Positions 24,501 to 38,240 of a DNA stretch of 64,000 bases are shown piece by piece (the first letter of the stretch is position 1; every line of letters starts with the position of its first letter). The position numbers were made by a program, and so were the translations under genes. The notes beneath the pieces were generated by a model, which saw only the letters and a list, made by a program, of their open reading frames with translations, was not told the DNA's origin and did no database searches. The stretch comes from Apteryx mantelli (Eukaryota > Chordata > Aves > Apterygiformes > Apterygidae): NCBI RefSeq assembly GCF_036417845.1, contig NC_089982.1, positions 44,231,684-44,295,683 of the forward strand, read 5' to 3'.

Positions 24501-27500
24501 CTTGTCTGGAACCAAGGTCTCAAGCGAGAGCCATGCTGTGTCTTGCAGTCAGTGAGAGTGGGTAAAGGTGCTATAACCATACTCAGCAGGCGCTGAACAG
24601 GTAGCTCTCGGTTAATCACCGCTGTTAGGTGAAGGTGAGGCATAGTCCTCAGGGCAGGCTCAGGCGGTGAATGTAGTTCTCCCCTAAAGAGTGTCTTGTG
24701 GATTTTGAAGTGTGCAGCAGTGCAGGGGTTAACCTGGATGACAGGTATCTATTTGCATAAGTAAGTGGTGTTTTGCCATGCTGTGGAATGTCTGTACAGG
24801 GATGCAGCAGGTAAGCGTGCTGAGGGAATGGCCGTGTACCTTGGGAGGGGTCCAGGACGGAGAGTGGGAGAACCAAGGCAGGTTCCAAAGACAGGCGATT
24901 TTCCTTCCCCACCTTCCCCTTCCTCTGGGCTGCTGTTTCAGCTAGACCCTTTTATATAACCCAGTCTAAATCTGATCTAGGAAATCACAAACATTATCAG
25001 AGAGTCAAAGCCTTGACTTTCAGCTCTTTTAACGGGTGACTTTTTACTATGCCTCTCATTGTACCTACCCCCAAGGTGGGGTATAGGAAAAGAGCATATC
25101 CAAGAAAAATACAGGTGCTTGTAAAGATGGCAGCTGTTACATAGAGATCAAGCCTTTTCTTTAACCAGCAACTGTGAAAAATGTATTCGGTAATACTATG
25201 TTATGAATTGGAACAGGTATAATCAGTATTGCTGATGTACTGTTTTGCTAGTTAATGTTACAGATAAATTCAGAAAACTTCCTGTTTCAGTCCAGACCAG
25301 TAGGCACAGAAATTACTTGACTTGTTACTGTTACTAGTGTGGGTTTGCATAGTGTCTGAGTTCTCTGGCTCTTCTAGATATTCATCTATTATTGAAAGAA
25401 AGCAAAGTTTAGATGGTTGGCTGTAATTCAACGATTTTAAAAGACACATCAGCTCTAGTTTTAACAATTTTCTTTTCTCAGTGTCTCTTTAAATAGTTCT
25501 GTGAGCATTTTCCAGTTGTCTCTATATAAAGAAAGCAGTCAATGCCACTAAATCTGAATTACAACTTTAAGAATGTATGCCAGCATGACTATAAGATATA
25601 GCAAGAATTAGCTGTACGGATGAAGGAGACTTCAACATATTCAAGAAGGACTGCAGACATAGGTTAAGAACAAAATTTAACATTTTTTTTTATCTGTTTC
25701 CAAATAGTTAAAATTAGCTGAATTATTATTGGGCCTTGACTATTTAATTTTTATTTGCTTCTGTGATGTCAAGCAAACATGGAAAATAAAGAAAAAGTTC
25801 AAAATAATTAACATTTAAACACTGCAATGTATAAAAGGACCAATATTTTAAATTAAAATTGAACTGGAATGGTCCGAATTTCTGCTGCTGCTTACTGTTT
25901 CAGGCACTGCTAAAGAAAAATATTCAAACAGGAAAACTGTCCAAACCAGAAACAGCAGAGTAGTCCCTGTTCCAATTTCATTTACAAACAAGGAAATATT
26001 AGGAAATTGTTGATTAAAAAAAAAATCAAGGACCAGAACGTAAGAAATAACTAGAGAAATTTTTTGAAATCACCAAGGCACTTGAATTTTTTTCTGAGAT
26101 TTTGTCTGTATACATCATTAGGTATCGAAGCCTCAAAATTTTCCACTGTATCTCTCAGCCCTTATTTCTTTTTCATTCCCAGGGCTGTATAATTTTTTTT
26201 TTTTTTAGATCAATAGTGAAAATAAGTTTTTCCTTATTCAGATAGTGAATGGACATGTGTTTATCCAAAGCAATCTGATAGATCAATATGAATGATAGTC
26301 CTTCATCATAAGGCATGCAGACATGGAATCCTGGGGGTGTAGTAATATTTGCTTTATATGCTAATAGTTATCTTTCTGAAATATAGCATGCCTGCTTAAT
26401 TTATGCAAGTTTCCAACCCACATCACATGCTTGTTATCCTGGGCAGCAACCAAATCATATTTTTGTAGTTAGAGTGATAAGTCTGGGTGAGCCATGGTGC
26501 TGATAGTATATTTTTTAAATACATTTGAAACATTTTACACTAAATTTTAAAAAACCTTTTACACTAAATGTATATATTGAGTGAAAAGAGAAACAGTTAT
26601 GCCATTAATAAAGCTGGAGTTCAGGTGGAAGAACTAAGAAATCTTGGCTTACGTTTAGGAGGAAAGCTCAGCCAACAAAATTTACAGCAAACTTCTTCAA
26701 AGCTAGGTTTTTGAATCTTCATCAGATACAGTGAAAACTCTCTCAGAGGTATGTTTATCTCCATTTAGAAAAGTCTACTAGTCAAAGCTCATTCGGTGTC
26801 ATTAAGCTACAAATTAATAATTCTGATTAGCATTTGAAAGAGTAACCCTTCTCAGCCTAGAGTTCTTTCTATCTGTAGAAGTAATTTACTGATACGCTGA
26901 ATGGAGTAGGCTTGTCTGTGACTAGTGATTTTAATTTCTTAATTTAAGGAAAGCAGATTTCCTTGTGACTAGAATAAAATCCTGTGCTAGTACATATTCT
27001 GTTAGATATATCACTTTTTTTTTTCCGCTAAACTGTAAATGTATTTCATTCTGCTATCTGTTATTTAAAAGGGCTTTTTGTAGCATCACTCACATCTGTG
27101 AAGAATCTCACATGCACAAATAATTTGAACACTTAGTAGAATGTTGGGTATACCGATACTGAGCTACAGTGTGTGTATTTGATTGGATGACTTTTATAAT
27201 AGCTTTTACGCATTTTGTTTTCCTGATGGTCCTAAGGGCATGTCAGTGAAGACTTTTATGCCTAACAGAGGAGAACTGTGATGGCCATTAACAGAAATCA
27301 TTATATAGAGCTTTAAGCCACATGCCACTAACTTCAGCCAAACCATCCTTTCTGTGTGATTGCTGCTTTTGTTGTCTGCAAATGCATGAGGCAGATGTAG
27401 TCATGCTTTGGCTGCATGTTTGCAGCCAAGATACAGGTGAATAGATCAGTGTTGTTATCTTTTCTGCCTTTATTCATTAATATATAATATTCTGCATGGA

Positions 27501-29239
27501 TTATCATCAACATCCCTGCAACTTTCAGAATACGGGCCATCATAATCTTGAATGCTTCAGTGATAAAAGTTTTCTTCTTTGGCATCCCAGAAATTCAAGG
27601 CCTGCATCTAGTACTGAAAACTGTGGTCAGTGAGGTGCTGAGGTGCTTGTTCTCCACATCCTGAGATTCTCTGCACAATGGTGCCAGTCTCTGCAGGCTG
27701 ACCTTCACCGAGGGAGTGTGACTGCTGCCATGTTTAATGCAAGGCTCTGGCAGAACTGCCGACAGCCTTCTTCCTTTGTTCTCAGCTGCTGAGTTGCTGA
27801 CCTGACCTGCCGGAATCAAATATTTTATCTTCTGATCAACAAAGTTATATTTACTTGCTCTGGCTGGGAAGCAACCTATAGAAAAAGAAGGGAAATGATG
27901 GTAGGAACAGTATGCATGTAAGAATGAAACATTTATGTGTTGGATATGTAGGGCCTCATTTTCTACTTAATCCAGTCTGCTTTATCTAATATTGCAGATG
28001 CAAATAAAAGGGCTTTGCTATTCAGCTACAATAATGTAGATAAAATGTCTTCCGTAAGCATCATTTAATTGTGCCTATAAAAAGCATGGCAACTGAAATA
28101 AATGTCATCATAGTTTATTTCATAGTTTTGTGTACTTTGTAACTCTAGCAAGATGCCTACCAGTTTTGAAGGTAAGCCTGCAAGGCACCACATGCCACAG
28201 CTGCCAATCCTGTATATTCAGTACGAATTAGATTACGTACTGTGGATGTGGGTTTCTTTTTACTGCTAGCTGATTTGTGAGTTTTTTAGGGTTCATGATT
28301 CAATGTTTTAGGATTTTTTGTGAACCAGAATGATTGGTCTAAAATATTTCTCAGCTTCTTCCTCTTCTAACTACTGTGGTTTTGAAAAGAAGCATTACTG
28401 CCTCTTTCCTCATCTGTAATTGGTCAGCCATGAACTCGCCTCTAACTAAACCATATTAAATGCAAATGTACCTTATGTCCAGAACTGAAACTATGTAAAT
28501 GCAATTTTATCCTCATAACTCTTTACACTTCCACCCTCACAGTATAAAACATTATTCCACTGGAATATTATACCTGGCAGTTCTGTAAGAAGTTCCCTTC
28601 CCGATATGAGCAAAATAATTACAGTATGCTAGTTCAAAATCCTTTTCTGATCAAAGGACTATACAGTTATAATGGATAGCTCTATTATGCACTACATTTG
28701 GGTTATAGAAGATATGCATTCCATTTTAGCTAGGCATGCAATCATGTTAATTCTACAAGCCTTAACAGTTCTTAATATCTGAAAAATGTCCAACACTTCA
28801 CATGAGACTGTTAAATATTTTTGGTTTTAACCTGTTGTAAAAGTCTTTGCAGCTTTTATTTTCTTTCTTCCCTTCTGTAATCACATTAATTTCATATCAA
28901 ATACTAGTAGTAGCAACTTGATGTAAGCCTAGGTCTACATAAGTCGAGTGATGGTATCTGCAATTTAAGTAAACAGTTACAATTATTTAGTCAATGCATA
29001 AGAGACCTACTTGCATAACAGCACTCAGAGTTAACAGAAATCAGCTGCATAAAGCCCTTCCATGACAATAAGTGAATAGATCCTGAAGAATGAAACTCCA
29101 ATACTTTATTGACATGCAGTACTGTATAGAACTCACATTGGTCTATTCATTCAGGTGTGCTGGCTTTTTAAAGACTGAAAGATAATTTTATGGCTAACAG
29201 TGTATCTGGTAATGGAAGGTTAGAGTCTAATTATATTCT

Positions 29240-29460
29240 AGAGAGCCTAGTCGGGGCGTGGAAGGTGGTCTTAGGGTTAAGGCAGGGGGACCTGAGTTCT
29301 GACCTGGCCCTTACATGTCTGGGGTAACAAAGTGCTTCTTCACCTCTGTTTCTCAATTAATAACACATATCTAATTATCTAATCTAATTATCTAATTACT
29401 GTTTCAGTGCTCAAAGTCCTATTGATTGAGCTTGCTATTTGTGAAATTAGTTGAAAAGCC
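29240..29460 (+). mobile_element. MIR-like (tRNA-derived core SINE) relic
   Basis: The order of short blocks matches the MIR family. First comes 'gcctagt..gggcg' and 'ggttaaggcaggg', then 'gacctgagttctgacctgg' in the tRNA-like B-box position. A '..aacaaagtgcttcttcacctctgtttctca' block follows, matching the 'caaatcacttaacctctctg..tcagtttcctca' core, and finally 'agtgctcaaag'. Divergence is high, as expected for an element that predates birds. The boundaries are approximate. Confidence 0.65.
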
Positions 29461-32400
29461 TATGTCAGAAAGGTTTCTTCAGAGGACTGTTTCACTAGGC
29501 TACCTCAGACACATGAACATGCACTGTGCATCTGGCCATGTGGATAGTAGATGAGAGAGAACTGTTGTTTTGAACCATTTGACCCTGTCTAGACTGTTGT
29601 TACCAGGTAGTCCAATGTTCATATTCATTGCGCTTAGATGTTGCGAACAGTTTTGATGAATGTTCTTACTCAAAATACATCTAACCTAATAGAATGGAAA
29701 AATGGATGAGGGGAGGGAAGGATGGAATAAAATGAGACATAGTAGTAGTTGGCTCTTGCAGCATTCTCTGAGACTGAGAACAGACCATGTGAAAGTGAGA
29801 ATATTATTTCTAATACTGTATGCTTGTGCGCTTCTTCTGAAGCGCTGAACTGTAACTCTGTTGTAAGATGCTTCCCCCACTTCTGGCTCTCAAACAGGGC
29901 TGATTGCATTTGAAGAGTGCTTTTTAAAATGTATGGAATATCTTACCATAACTTCCTTTAAACAAACATTTAAGAAAGATCTATGGAAAATAAAACAGGC
30001 AGAGCTTCCTGGTTCATCTTTAGAATCCATTTTGGAGAGAGAGGAAGAGAATCTTTTAGCTATAGGGTGAAAAACATGGAGCAGCAGTTCTACTTTAGAA
30101 ATCTAATATTCTGATTTTTTGGAAAGAGATGATAATCTCATGTAACAAAACAGCAAATAAATCAATTTCTGCTGGCACAACAACAGACACAAGCAGAAGG
30201 GGGCTGCTTGACATACTGAAAAATGAATTAGTGGAACAATCTGAAACGCAGATAATGTCTACCACACTTTGACTTCAGGGTAAGATGTTCCAGGCCCAAG
30301 AAGGAAGTTGTACAAAAACATTCAATTTAATTACCTGTCAGAAAGAAAGAAATTACTGCTCTGTCTGGAAGTTCATGCCATAAAACTATAGGGGTTCCTA
30401 TGCAGTAACTAGTTAACTGCAAAAACTGCATGTTTCAGGTGCTTGCTTTTTTCTTGTGTTCAGTGCCAAAATCTGCATAGAGTGTTTCACAGTTCTGTGG
30501 TGATCATCTGAGAGTATGAAAGTGTGGAAAATGAGGGCTTATATGTGGTAATTATTTAAACCTGAATTACATTAAAAATCATATATATAGAGAGATGGAT
30601 AGGCATATAACCACTTAAAATAATTTTAGCTTGGGAATAGCTGACCATGCAGTTCTGCCCCTTTTGTGACTGCAGTTTCTCATTCTCCACATCTATAAAT
30701 CATTTTGTCTTTGTTCTTTGATACATGGAAGCAGCTTGCATGTTTATTAGCATTGGAGGCATGCTACTGCCTATATTGCAATAGGGTTCAAAATATATAA
30801 GTTATCTCACAAAGAAACAGAGCTTCCAGAGAAATATGAAATCTAAAAAGACAAAATGAGAAAGATGCATAGAATGTTATAGAATGAAATGAAGTTGCAC
30901 ATCTTGTTAGTTGTAAGCTGCTGGCTTTTCTAATTTGAGCTTATACTTTGCTTCGTTCTTCCTCTCATTTATGGCTCATAGCACCTACAGTTTTCAGCAT
31001 AAACCATTCTGAAATCCAGGTATATGTACCTAAAAACAGCTGCATGAACATTCTTTTTCTGTATCTATTTTCCTGCTCTTTTCATTTGTTTTTTTGGGGG
31101 GTTGTTTTTTTAATCTCTGAAACCCTGGTAGGCTGCAGATGGTTTTATGGGTTATTCATGAAACAAACCACCTCTTTCCAAACATAAGTAAGTGCTGTAA
31201 TTTGAGATTTTTATTTTTTTAATAACTGTGGGGTCATTGTGGCTTGCTGGTATTTCCAGTGCAATCTCTCTTCTTTTTTTTTTCTGAAATTTGTATGCTT
31301 TGATGATTAAAATTTGGGGGGCTCATTTTTGAGAAAAATAATTTAATCAATTCAATCTTGGCCTTTAACAGCTACGAATTTGGAGTTGAAGATATTTTGT
31401 TGTCAGGCAATACTGGCTTGGTTCTGAATGAAATTTATTCCAGTTTCACCCTGTGAAGAGAACGTGAAAAAATTATTGTCAAGCGCAGCCATCAGAGTTG
31501 CTGAGTGGCTGCTTTCATTACTGAAATACAGAGCTGTAACTGTAGTAGAGCAAAGAAGTCTTTTGACTAAGTTGTGCAGGAAGATGCCCTACTTTGACTT
31601 TTGAGGAAAGTACTAGTTATCCCTTTGGTTATTCTGATTTATCCTTCCTCAGCCTGGCTAACCTCCTGATGGGACGGGAAAGTTATTTCTTAGGCACCCG
31701 CAAAGAAACTCTAGTCATCCTTTCACAGTCTGCACCTCATCTCAAAAGCCAGCCATGTACTTCAGAAGGATTTTATTCTTCCATGTTATAATGCATCTTG
31801 TATACTTTGAAAAAAGGATCCACCTGCAACATTCTGTCCCATTTTCAGTAGAATTTGTATCTGAGATGTGTAAGTGAATTATAAAGTACAGGAGTACCCA
31901 TATATGTGTCAGGAACTCAAGCCTAGTCACTTAGATGATTATGTAGTGTGTATATATATAATATCAATGTACAATATATAATATATCCTCCTATAGACTT
32001 GAGGATACTGGATATAAAGTGATGCACCAGAAAGCAGTAAAGTGTTAAGAAACTATCTAACAAGTAATTAAGTTGGAAAACTATTACTTTAAATATTGTT
32101 GATCACCTGTTGTGCAATAAGGTAAAACTGAAGACAATTATGACTATAAAGAATCTTTTTAAATTAATATGTAATACAGTACCTCATTATTTGAAAACTG
32201 TGAGTTCAACAGTTCTTGAAAATGTTTCTCTTACAAATAGTGTGAAAACCTTAGTACATTAAATGGCATAAAATTGTTCAGGTTTTTTATATGTTTCTGA
32301 GGTTAGCTTCCTGTTCATTCATCTGTTTTTATTTACATATATGAACTTGCACTCATAATTTATAAACTTATATATGCATAAACTCACTAGTTATAGAAGT

Positions 32401-33883
32401 TACTCAGTGAAATGCGAAAGAATTGTTACTTTTAAGTGACTAGCTGTATATGTGGCAAATAGTCAGCAGGCTTGTTGTGAGAGGTTGTTTGCAGTACAGT
32501 GTTTTCTCTTTTCGATGATCTGATGATTACCCAAACCTGGAAGGAACTGAATTATTTATCCAAGTCTATTTGTCACTTAAATTGCTGCTTCGGAAAATGA
32601 CATATTTATACCACTGGTTTGTGTCCAAATATAGAAGGGTAAATTCTGTGTAAGGTTTCTCAGACTGTTCTGTCAAATCTATGTGTTATACCGACAACTG
32701 CTCAATGCGTTTGTCTTCAGAAGCCATCCAGTTAAAATCAAGAGTAATAAACTACTTTGTGGTTTGGTGATGGACACAAATAAGGACAATATCAAAGATA
32801 AATCAAACTGGTATGAAGTAGGATTTAAACTTTGGTCTTCAGAAATGGAAGATGAGTTACACAACATACTCTTCGGCATTCCTTTATTGCCTATATGAAG
32901 AAGAAGTTGCTGTCCAGGCACTTTCTTTAATATTTTCTGCTTTCTTGGTCAATTAAAAAAAGACTATCTCCTTCCTATTGTTACTAAATAAATAAATCTG
33001 CACAGATGCCTTCTGTTCTGCATGATGAAACTGGATTGCCTGAAGTGTGGTATCACCTTTGGATACCACTGGATACGTGTGTATACCTGAAGTACGAAAT
33101 ATCATTTGCTGCAACCCATAATAAGATCAGATGGTAAGAGTCACTTCCCCATTTCTTTAGCCTGTTTAGTCATAAATGTACCTCCGAGACTTTGAAGCAG
33201 GTTCATCAACAAGAAAGTTGCTAGATATTTGTCATTTTTCAAGTTTAAATTATTCTTCTGTTAAACTTTGAAGTTAATATTTTTCCAGTAAAAAGTTACT
33301 CCTGCAAGAAGTGAGTATCTAGGCATGAACATTACCTTCATGTCTTGCACAACCTGTTTATTAATCACAAATATTCTGTTTTCCTTTCTATGTGGTATAT
33401 TATCTCTGTTTTTTATAAAGAAAAATTTAGCATTAATTTTTTCATTGTTATCATGGAATATAATACAGTTTTGTTCTTTAAATTACCATTTTGCCATTTT
33501 TTTCTTTTTAGTTTTCTTTTTTAGTTCAGATATTCCGTTATTGCATGAAATCATGCGCATCATCTAGACTTTTATGAGAATATAGGATTAACACAGAGAC
33601 ATGCAATTTATCCTAATGAAAGTTTACTGAAGTAGAACAGTTTGGCATTACTGACTGATTCTTCTCAATCGTTTTCCATAGTACAGAGTCAAATTATGTG
33701 AAATAGAACCCCCCCCCAAATTTATCTATTTAAATTATTGTTTATGCTTCTCCCACACCAAGGCCACATCTTTAAGACTTTCAGAAAGAAAAGACATGTC
33801 TGAATCTAAACAGAAGTGTAAGCATCCCTGTAAAAAAAAAAAAAAAAAGTGGGGGGAGGGAAGGAAATATAAAAGATTTATAT

Positions 33884-33905
33884 TTCAGGACAAGCTTGTC
33901 CTGAA
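33884..33905. repeat. 22-bp perfect palindrome
   Basis: The 22 bases centred on AAGCTT read the same on both strands with no mismatch or spacer (arms ttcaggacaag and cttgtcctgaa). It lies in the intron just after a poly-A/G low-complexity stretch. Confidence 0.95.
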
Positions 33906-35229
33906 TCTTTAATTCAATAGAGAATTACTGAGAGATGTAGTCATAGTTCCAAATATCTTCATTCCTTTGGTTTGTATTATGATGTGCACAACTGTTTTGA
34001 CTAAGGGGCTCCGTTAAAAATAACTTGTAACAAAAAGCTGCAGTAAAGCAGAAAGGGCGAAAGTAATATGAAATAGCTGCATCAGTGGTGAATTTGTAAT
34101 AAGAATAAATTTCAGCAAATTCAGTAACTCCAGAGGGAAGCACTTGTGGCATAAATTCTGATTGTGCATAAAAATAATTAATAGCAGATTTGAAATCAGT
34201 AGTATTATGCTACATTGAAAGTGAGAGAATGTAGAACAAGCAAAGGTAACTGGCAAGCAAATAAAAATTTAAAATTCTCTTAAGCTAAAATATGAAATAA
34301 AGTGTGTTCTCTAAAAGACAATGTATTGTCAAGTTAAAGACATTTTTGGTAAAATATTTGTGTTCTCAATGTAGTCAGTTCTTGTCTCAATTTTGCATTG
34401 TCTTGTGTGAATATCTCTATCAGGCAGGTAATTAAAAAACCCTTCAGCATAAATACATTTTTAAAAAGATTCTGTACTTCAAAACTGCAAAGTGAGGTCT
34501 AGAATTATGAAGACAGAAACAAGATACAATCTAAAATATTTTAAGAGCTTTTGTGCAAAACCTGTGATTTTAAGACAGACCAATTAGTTTTTAATCTGGT
34601 CGGGCACTGCTGTTTTTCTCTTGTCGTTAGCTGCGCGTGGGTAATAAGGCTGTGGAACATTGCCGTACCCGGAGGGAACAATCCCAACTACAGGCTGTCT
34701 CTGCTGTAGCTCTGAATATCTGGTTTGGAGCTGTCAGAAACTCAGGCTAGCTTCACAGTTGATTTCCCCAGGGATAGGATCTCTTCACTAAATATCTCAT
34801 GTGGTATCAACATCAACGGACTAGACAGCTACAGCCAAAATGAGTAAGTTAAGCAGAGCCTTGTCCCACAAGAAAAGCTAACAGAAAGAGACTTGGAAAA
34901 CCTACACAAGAAAGGAGGAAAGGAATTTTCCTCTTGACAGGAATAAGCTAAAGATGATCTGTGGAGCTACTGCAGCCTGCAAACAGCAATAGATGCCAAT
35001 GCCCACTTCTTGTGGGAACTTTGGAGCCCAGGGCTCAACTGGTCACATCTGTAGCTTCTTTCCCCTCTCCTCCTTGAGTCCTTGCAAAAAGAGTGATGCA
35101 CAGCCTGACTTTGGAGGGAGCGGAATGGCAGGCTAAGATCTTGAGCTATGTCATGGAAATGCAGCCATTTTGCTATTCCTCTGGCCCTTTTATACTCTTC
35201 TGGGAAGATGGTATTGATCCCTGAGTACA

Positions 35230-35300
35230 TAATCTTGCAATTTACTCAGCTCTGTGTGAAGCCCTTACTGAAATCAGTGAGAGCTTTGAGATCATTTGCA
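35230..35300 (+). repeat. Possible ancient interspersed repeat relic
   Basis: The phrase 'gaagcccttactgaaatcagtgagagc' resembles the 'actgaaatcaatgggag' signature common in old amniote repeats. It is a short, diverged match and the family is not determined. Confidence 0.3.
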
Positions 35301-36870
35301 ACACCTGAAGAATCAGTTACAGTCTGTATAAGCAGCAGACCCATTTGTAATACTATGCGTTTTTTATTAAATGGCTTCTGTGGTTTTCAGCATGTTAAAG
35401 GCATTTTTGAACCTCCTCAACTGGAGATTCAGGGAAAGCACCAGATTTTCAGCATCTCTATTCAGATCTGATTTTCTTCTAAGTTTTCAAAATAAAAACA
35501 TTTAAAGTATGTACATTGCTACATTGTACATTGTAACTCTTTTATGAATTACCTATACAAATAAGAAAATTATATATAAAAGTATTGCATTACTAGTTGT
35601 GCAAAAATTGAGCTATGCACAACTAACGTAAGTATCTGAAATTGATTTATTTACTGCAGCATAGTCTAATTTTTATATGGTGAAGATGATTTCTTTTTAA
35701 AATCAAACTAAAAACATTTCTAAAATAGTAACAGTTTACAGTTGGGAAGTGCTGGACTTTTTAACTTGTATGGGGAAATTACAAAATGGAAGTTATACAG
35801 TATTATGATGGAAATACTGACTCTGCCAGTACAAGAATGTTAGAGTATTTCATTTTAACTTTTCTTGCTGGACATACTTAACACCACTAAGGATAAAATT
35901 ACTTTTTAATTTACAACTTATCTCTCTCCGCTATTTGTAGTGGTCTGAGTTCCCTATTATAATACTTCCCTTAGGCTATGTCTTTAAGTTTCACTTCAGC
36001 TGCCATTTTAAATTAACTTTTAAGAGTGTGCAGAAAGGAAAGCCTCTCTATTCCTCAGTGACTTTCAGAAAACACAGGTTCCAGCAGGATTATACATTAG
36101 AGAGAACCTTGAGCTGTTTTTCTTAAGGCCCTGGTGTTCGCTCAGTCAGTGTACTGTTCAGCTCTGTTTATATTTTGTTCACAGTCATAAAAATCCCAGA
36201 CACGCTCGTATGTATTTCCATACATGGAGGATTGTCAGGATATAAAGAAAAGAAGAGTGAGGAAGAAAGGCAAATTGTATGAATTGCTACTTAATGTCAG
36301 TATATGCAAACTGCTTCTCACCTGGCATCTCTGGCTGTCCTTTTTTGTTTGCTCATCAAGTTTTGCTGTCATACAATAATGTATCAAAAGGAAAAACAAA
36401 TTAGGTTTTGCAGCATGTAAAGCAAGTATCTTAACCATTGTTCCTCTCACCTGGTGCCAAAATACCTCTAATTTGCTTCTTGGAATATTGACTTTCTAGC
36501 CCAGTGATTGTGTTTCAGTGTCTGCATTAAATACTTAATGGCTATTGTTTTAACCTACATTAAATGAAGGATACAGTGTAGGTGGAAACTAAGCATTGTT
36601 GCAGAAAAGGAAAAATCAGGGGTAGTAGGGTGGAAATGCAGGCAGGAAGAAAAATGCAGGACGGAGAATGGGGAAGAAAGAAGCAAAGAGCAGAGAAATT
36701 CAGTGTGATGTGAAAGTTGGTAAGATACTTAATAACTAATAAAATGCATTCCACTTACATGAAATCTATATTCCTCCTATTTGATCTTTTTGCCAGCCTT
36801 CTGCCATCATTACAACATTTTCTGTGCTCGTTCAAGGGGATGCTTCTCTACAAATTTGCATGAACGCCAG

Positions 36871-36888
36871 CATGGCCTGCAGGCCATG
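36871..36888. repeat. 18-bp perfect palindrome
   Basis: The bases catggcctgcaggccatg form an uninterrupted self-complementary 18-mer, unusually GC-rich for this intron. No function is evident. Confidence 0.95.
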
Positions 36889-37246
36889 GAAGCAAGCTAG
36901 AACTCTTGGTTTCTCATTCTGTGAGCTGATATGTGCACACATACGGAAGGCCTTCAGTTGGTCTCTCTCTGTTTTGTTTCTATCTATACACTTTATATAA
37001 TATCAAGAACTTACAGCAAAGGGGTAGAGAAAAGAGTAGATTACTTTTTTTCCATTCAGTATCCAGAACCTGTGAAGCGGACCCTTTTTTTTAATGTATA
37101 CCAGCTATCTCTATATGGGAATTCTCTTTTCCTTAAAACAACTGCCATGGGTTTGTTTACTCTCAGAGTCTGCTGGTTTTGTTTTGGTTTGGGGTTTTTT
37201 GGCTTTCCAGAAGCAACATTATTATTGCCTTCTCACACCTGAATAG

Positions 37247-37271
37247 TAATCCTCTTATCCCAAGAGGATTA
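37247..37271. repeat. Inverted repeat with 10-bp perfect arms and 5-base loop
   Basis: The arms taatcctctt (37247-37256) and aagaggatta (37262-37271) flank the loop atccc. This is a short potential hairpin in the intron, too short for a microRNA precursor. Confidence 0.9.
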
Positions 37272-38179
37272 GTAGGCTGGAATAGACTGCACATGAGTTA
37301 ATGCTGTCCTAGTTGGCATAAACTTGGAATTTTCTGCAAGATTTTCTTTGTGTCTGTTTTCCTCTGTCTAGCCATGACTCCTTCAGGTTTGTATGGGCCC
37401 ATGTCCCTTTGATAGTGATTTGTTGTTTGCTTTGGTGGTCTCTCTCCAGAAAGAGAGAATGCTTCAAAGATTTGTCTTTGAATCTTTTTCAGTCCTTAGG
37501 AACAGAAATTCCTCTTCCCATGAGTATTCCATGTGTAATGGCAGTAGGGCTGATGAGGCCTGTAGATATCACTGTCTATTGATTATCATTTTGTTCCTTA
37601 TAATAGTCCAAACTGTATAAAAGATGGAAAACTGAAATTTGGTCTATCTTCAGGCAGCAGATACTTCATTTAGTTTTATTAGCTGACAGACAATTTTTTT
37701 CTTCATAAACTCTGGTGAACTGAACTGGAAAACTAGCAAGTTAATTGCAAGTAAAGTATTTCTGTTGAGTATTTTCTCGTTCACTTTAATTTTTATTTAA
37801 TCTCCAAAAGAAATTCACATAAATTGCTCCTCACTTTCTGTCAACAAGTAGCTGAACAAGAAAGAAAAAAGCAGTTAGAAAGCAAAAGAGAATATAGCTA
37901 TGTCTACTCCACTGTTCTTCATTTCAAAAAGCCCTGCTGTTGCCTAGTGTGGATGGTGAATTCTCCTTTCTACTGTAAGCAATGCAGTCAAACATCAAGC
38001 CTGTTTCCCATTCATTAAATATCACATTAATGATGGATGAGATAATTTTGTATTGAATTGCTTAGTAATGTGTTTTTCTCCCTGTCAGACAGTGTCTGAT
38101 GTAGCAGGTCAGGACTTGTTTTCAGTGGTAAATCACTGATTTACCAAACATGTAATGATTCTCAACTCCAACAAGAGTT

Positions 38180-38240
38180 GAGGAATAGCTCCCACTGATG
38201 TCACTTGAGGCGAGCTGTGTATATGCAGGAATGAAGCAAC
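38180..38240 (+). repeat. Possible ancient interspersed repeat relic
   Basis: 'agctcccactgatgtcacttgag..gagctgtg' resembles the 'ctcccattgacttcaatgggagctgtg' signature of old amniote repeats. The match is short and the family is unresolved. Confidence 0.35.

Noticed and set aside
27334..27819. Two adjacent minus-strand ORFs (83 and 74 codons) that could be a frameshifted processed pseudogene
   Set aside because: I could not match either peptide to any family, and no poly-A tail or target-site duplication is visible. A translated database search would decide.
34967..35471. Overlapping plus and minus ORFs near 35 kb
   Set aside because: No family similarity, and part of the stretch resembles an ancient interspersed repeat. 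Not supported as a gene.
37247..37271. 10-bp stem hairpin considered as a microRNA precursor
   Set aside because: The stem is far too short and the flanks do not extend the pairing.
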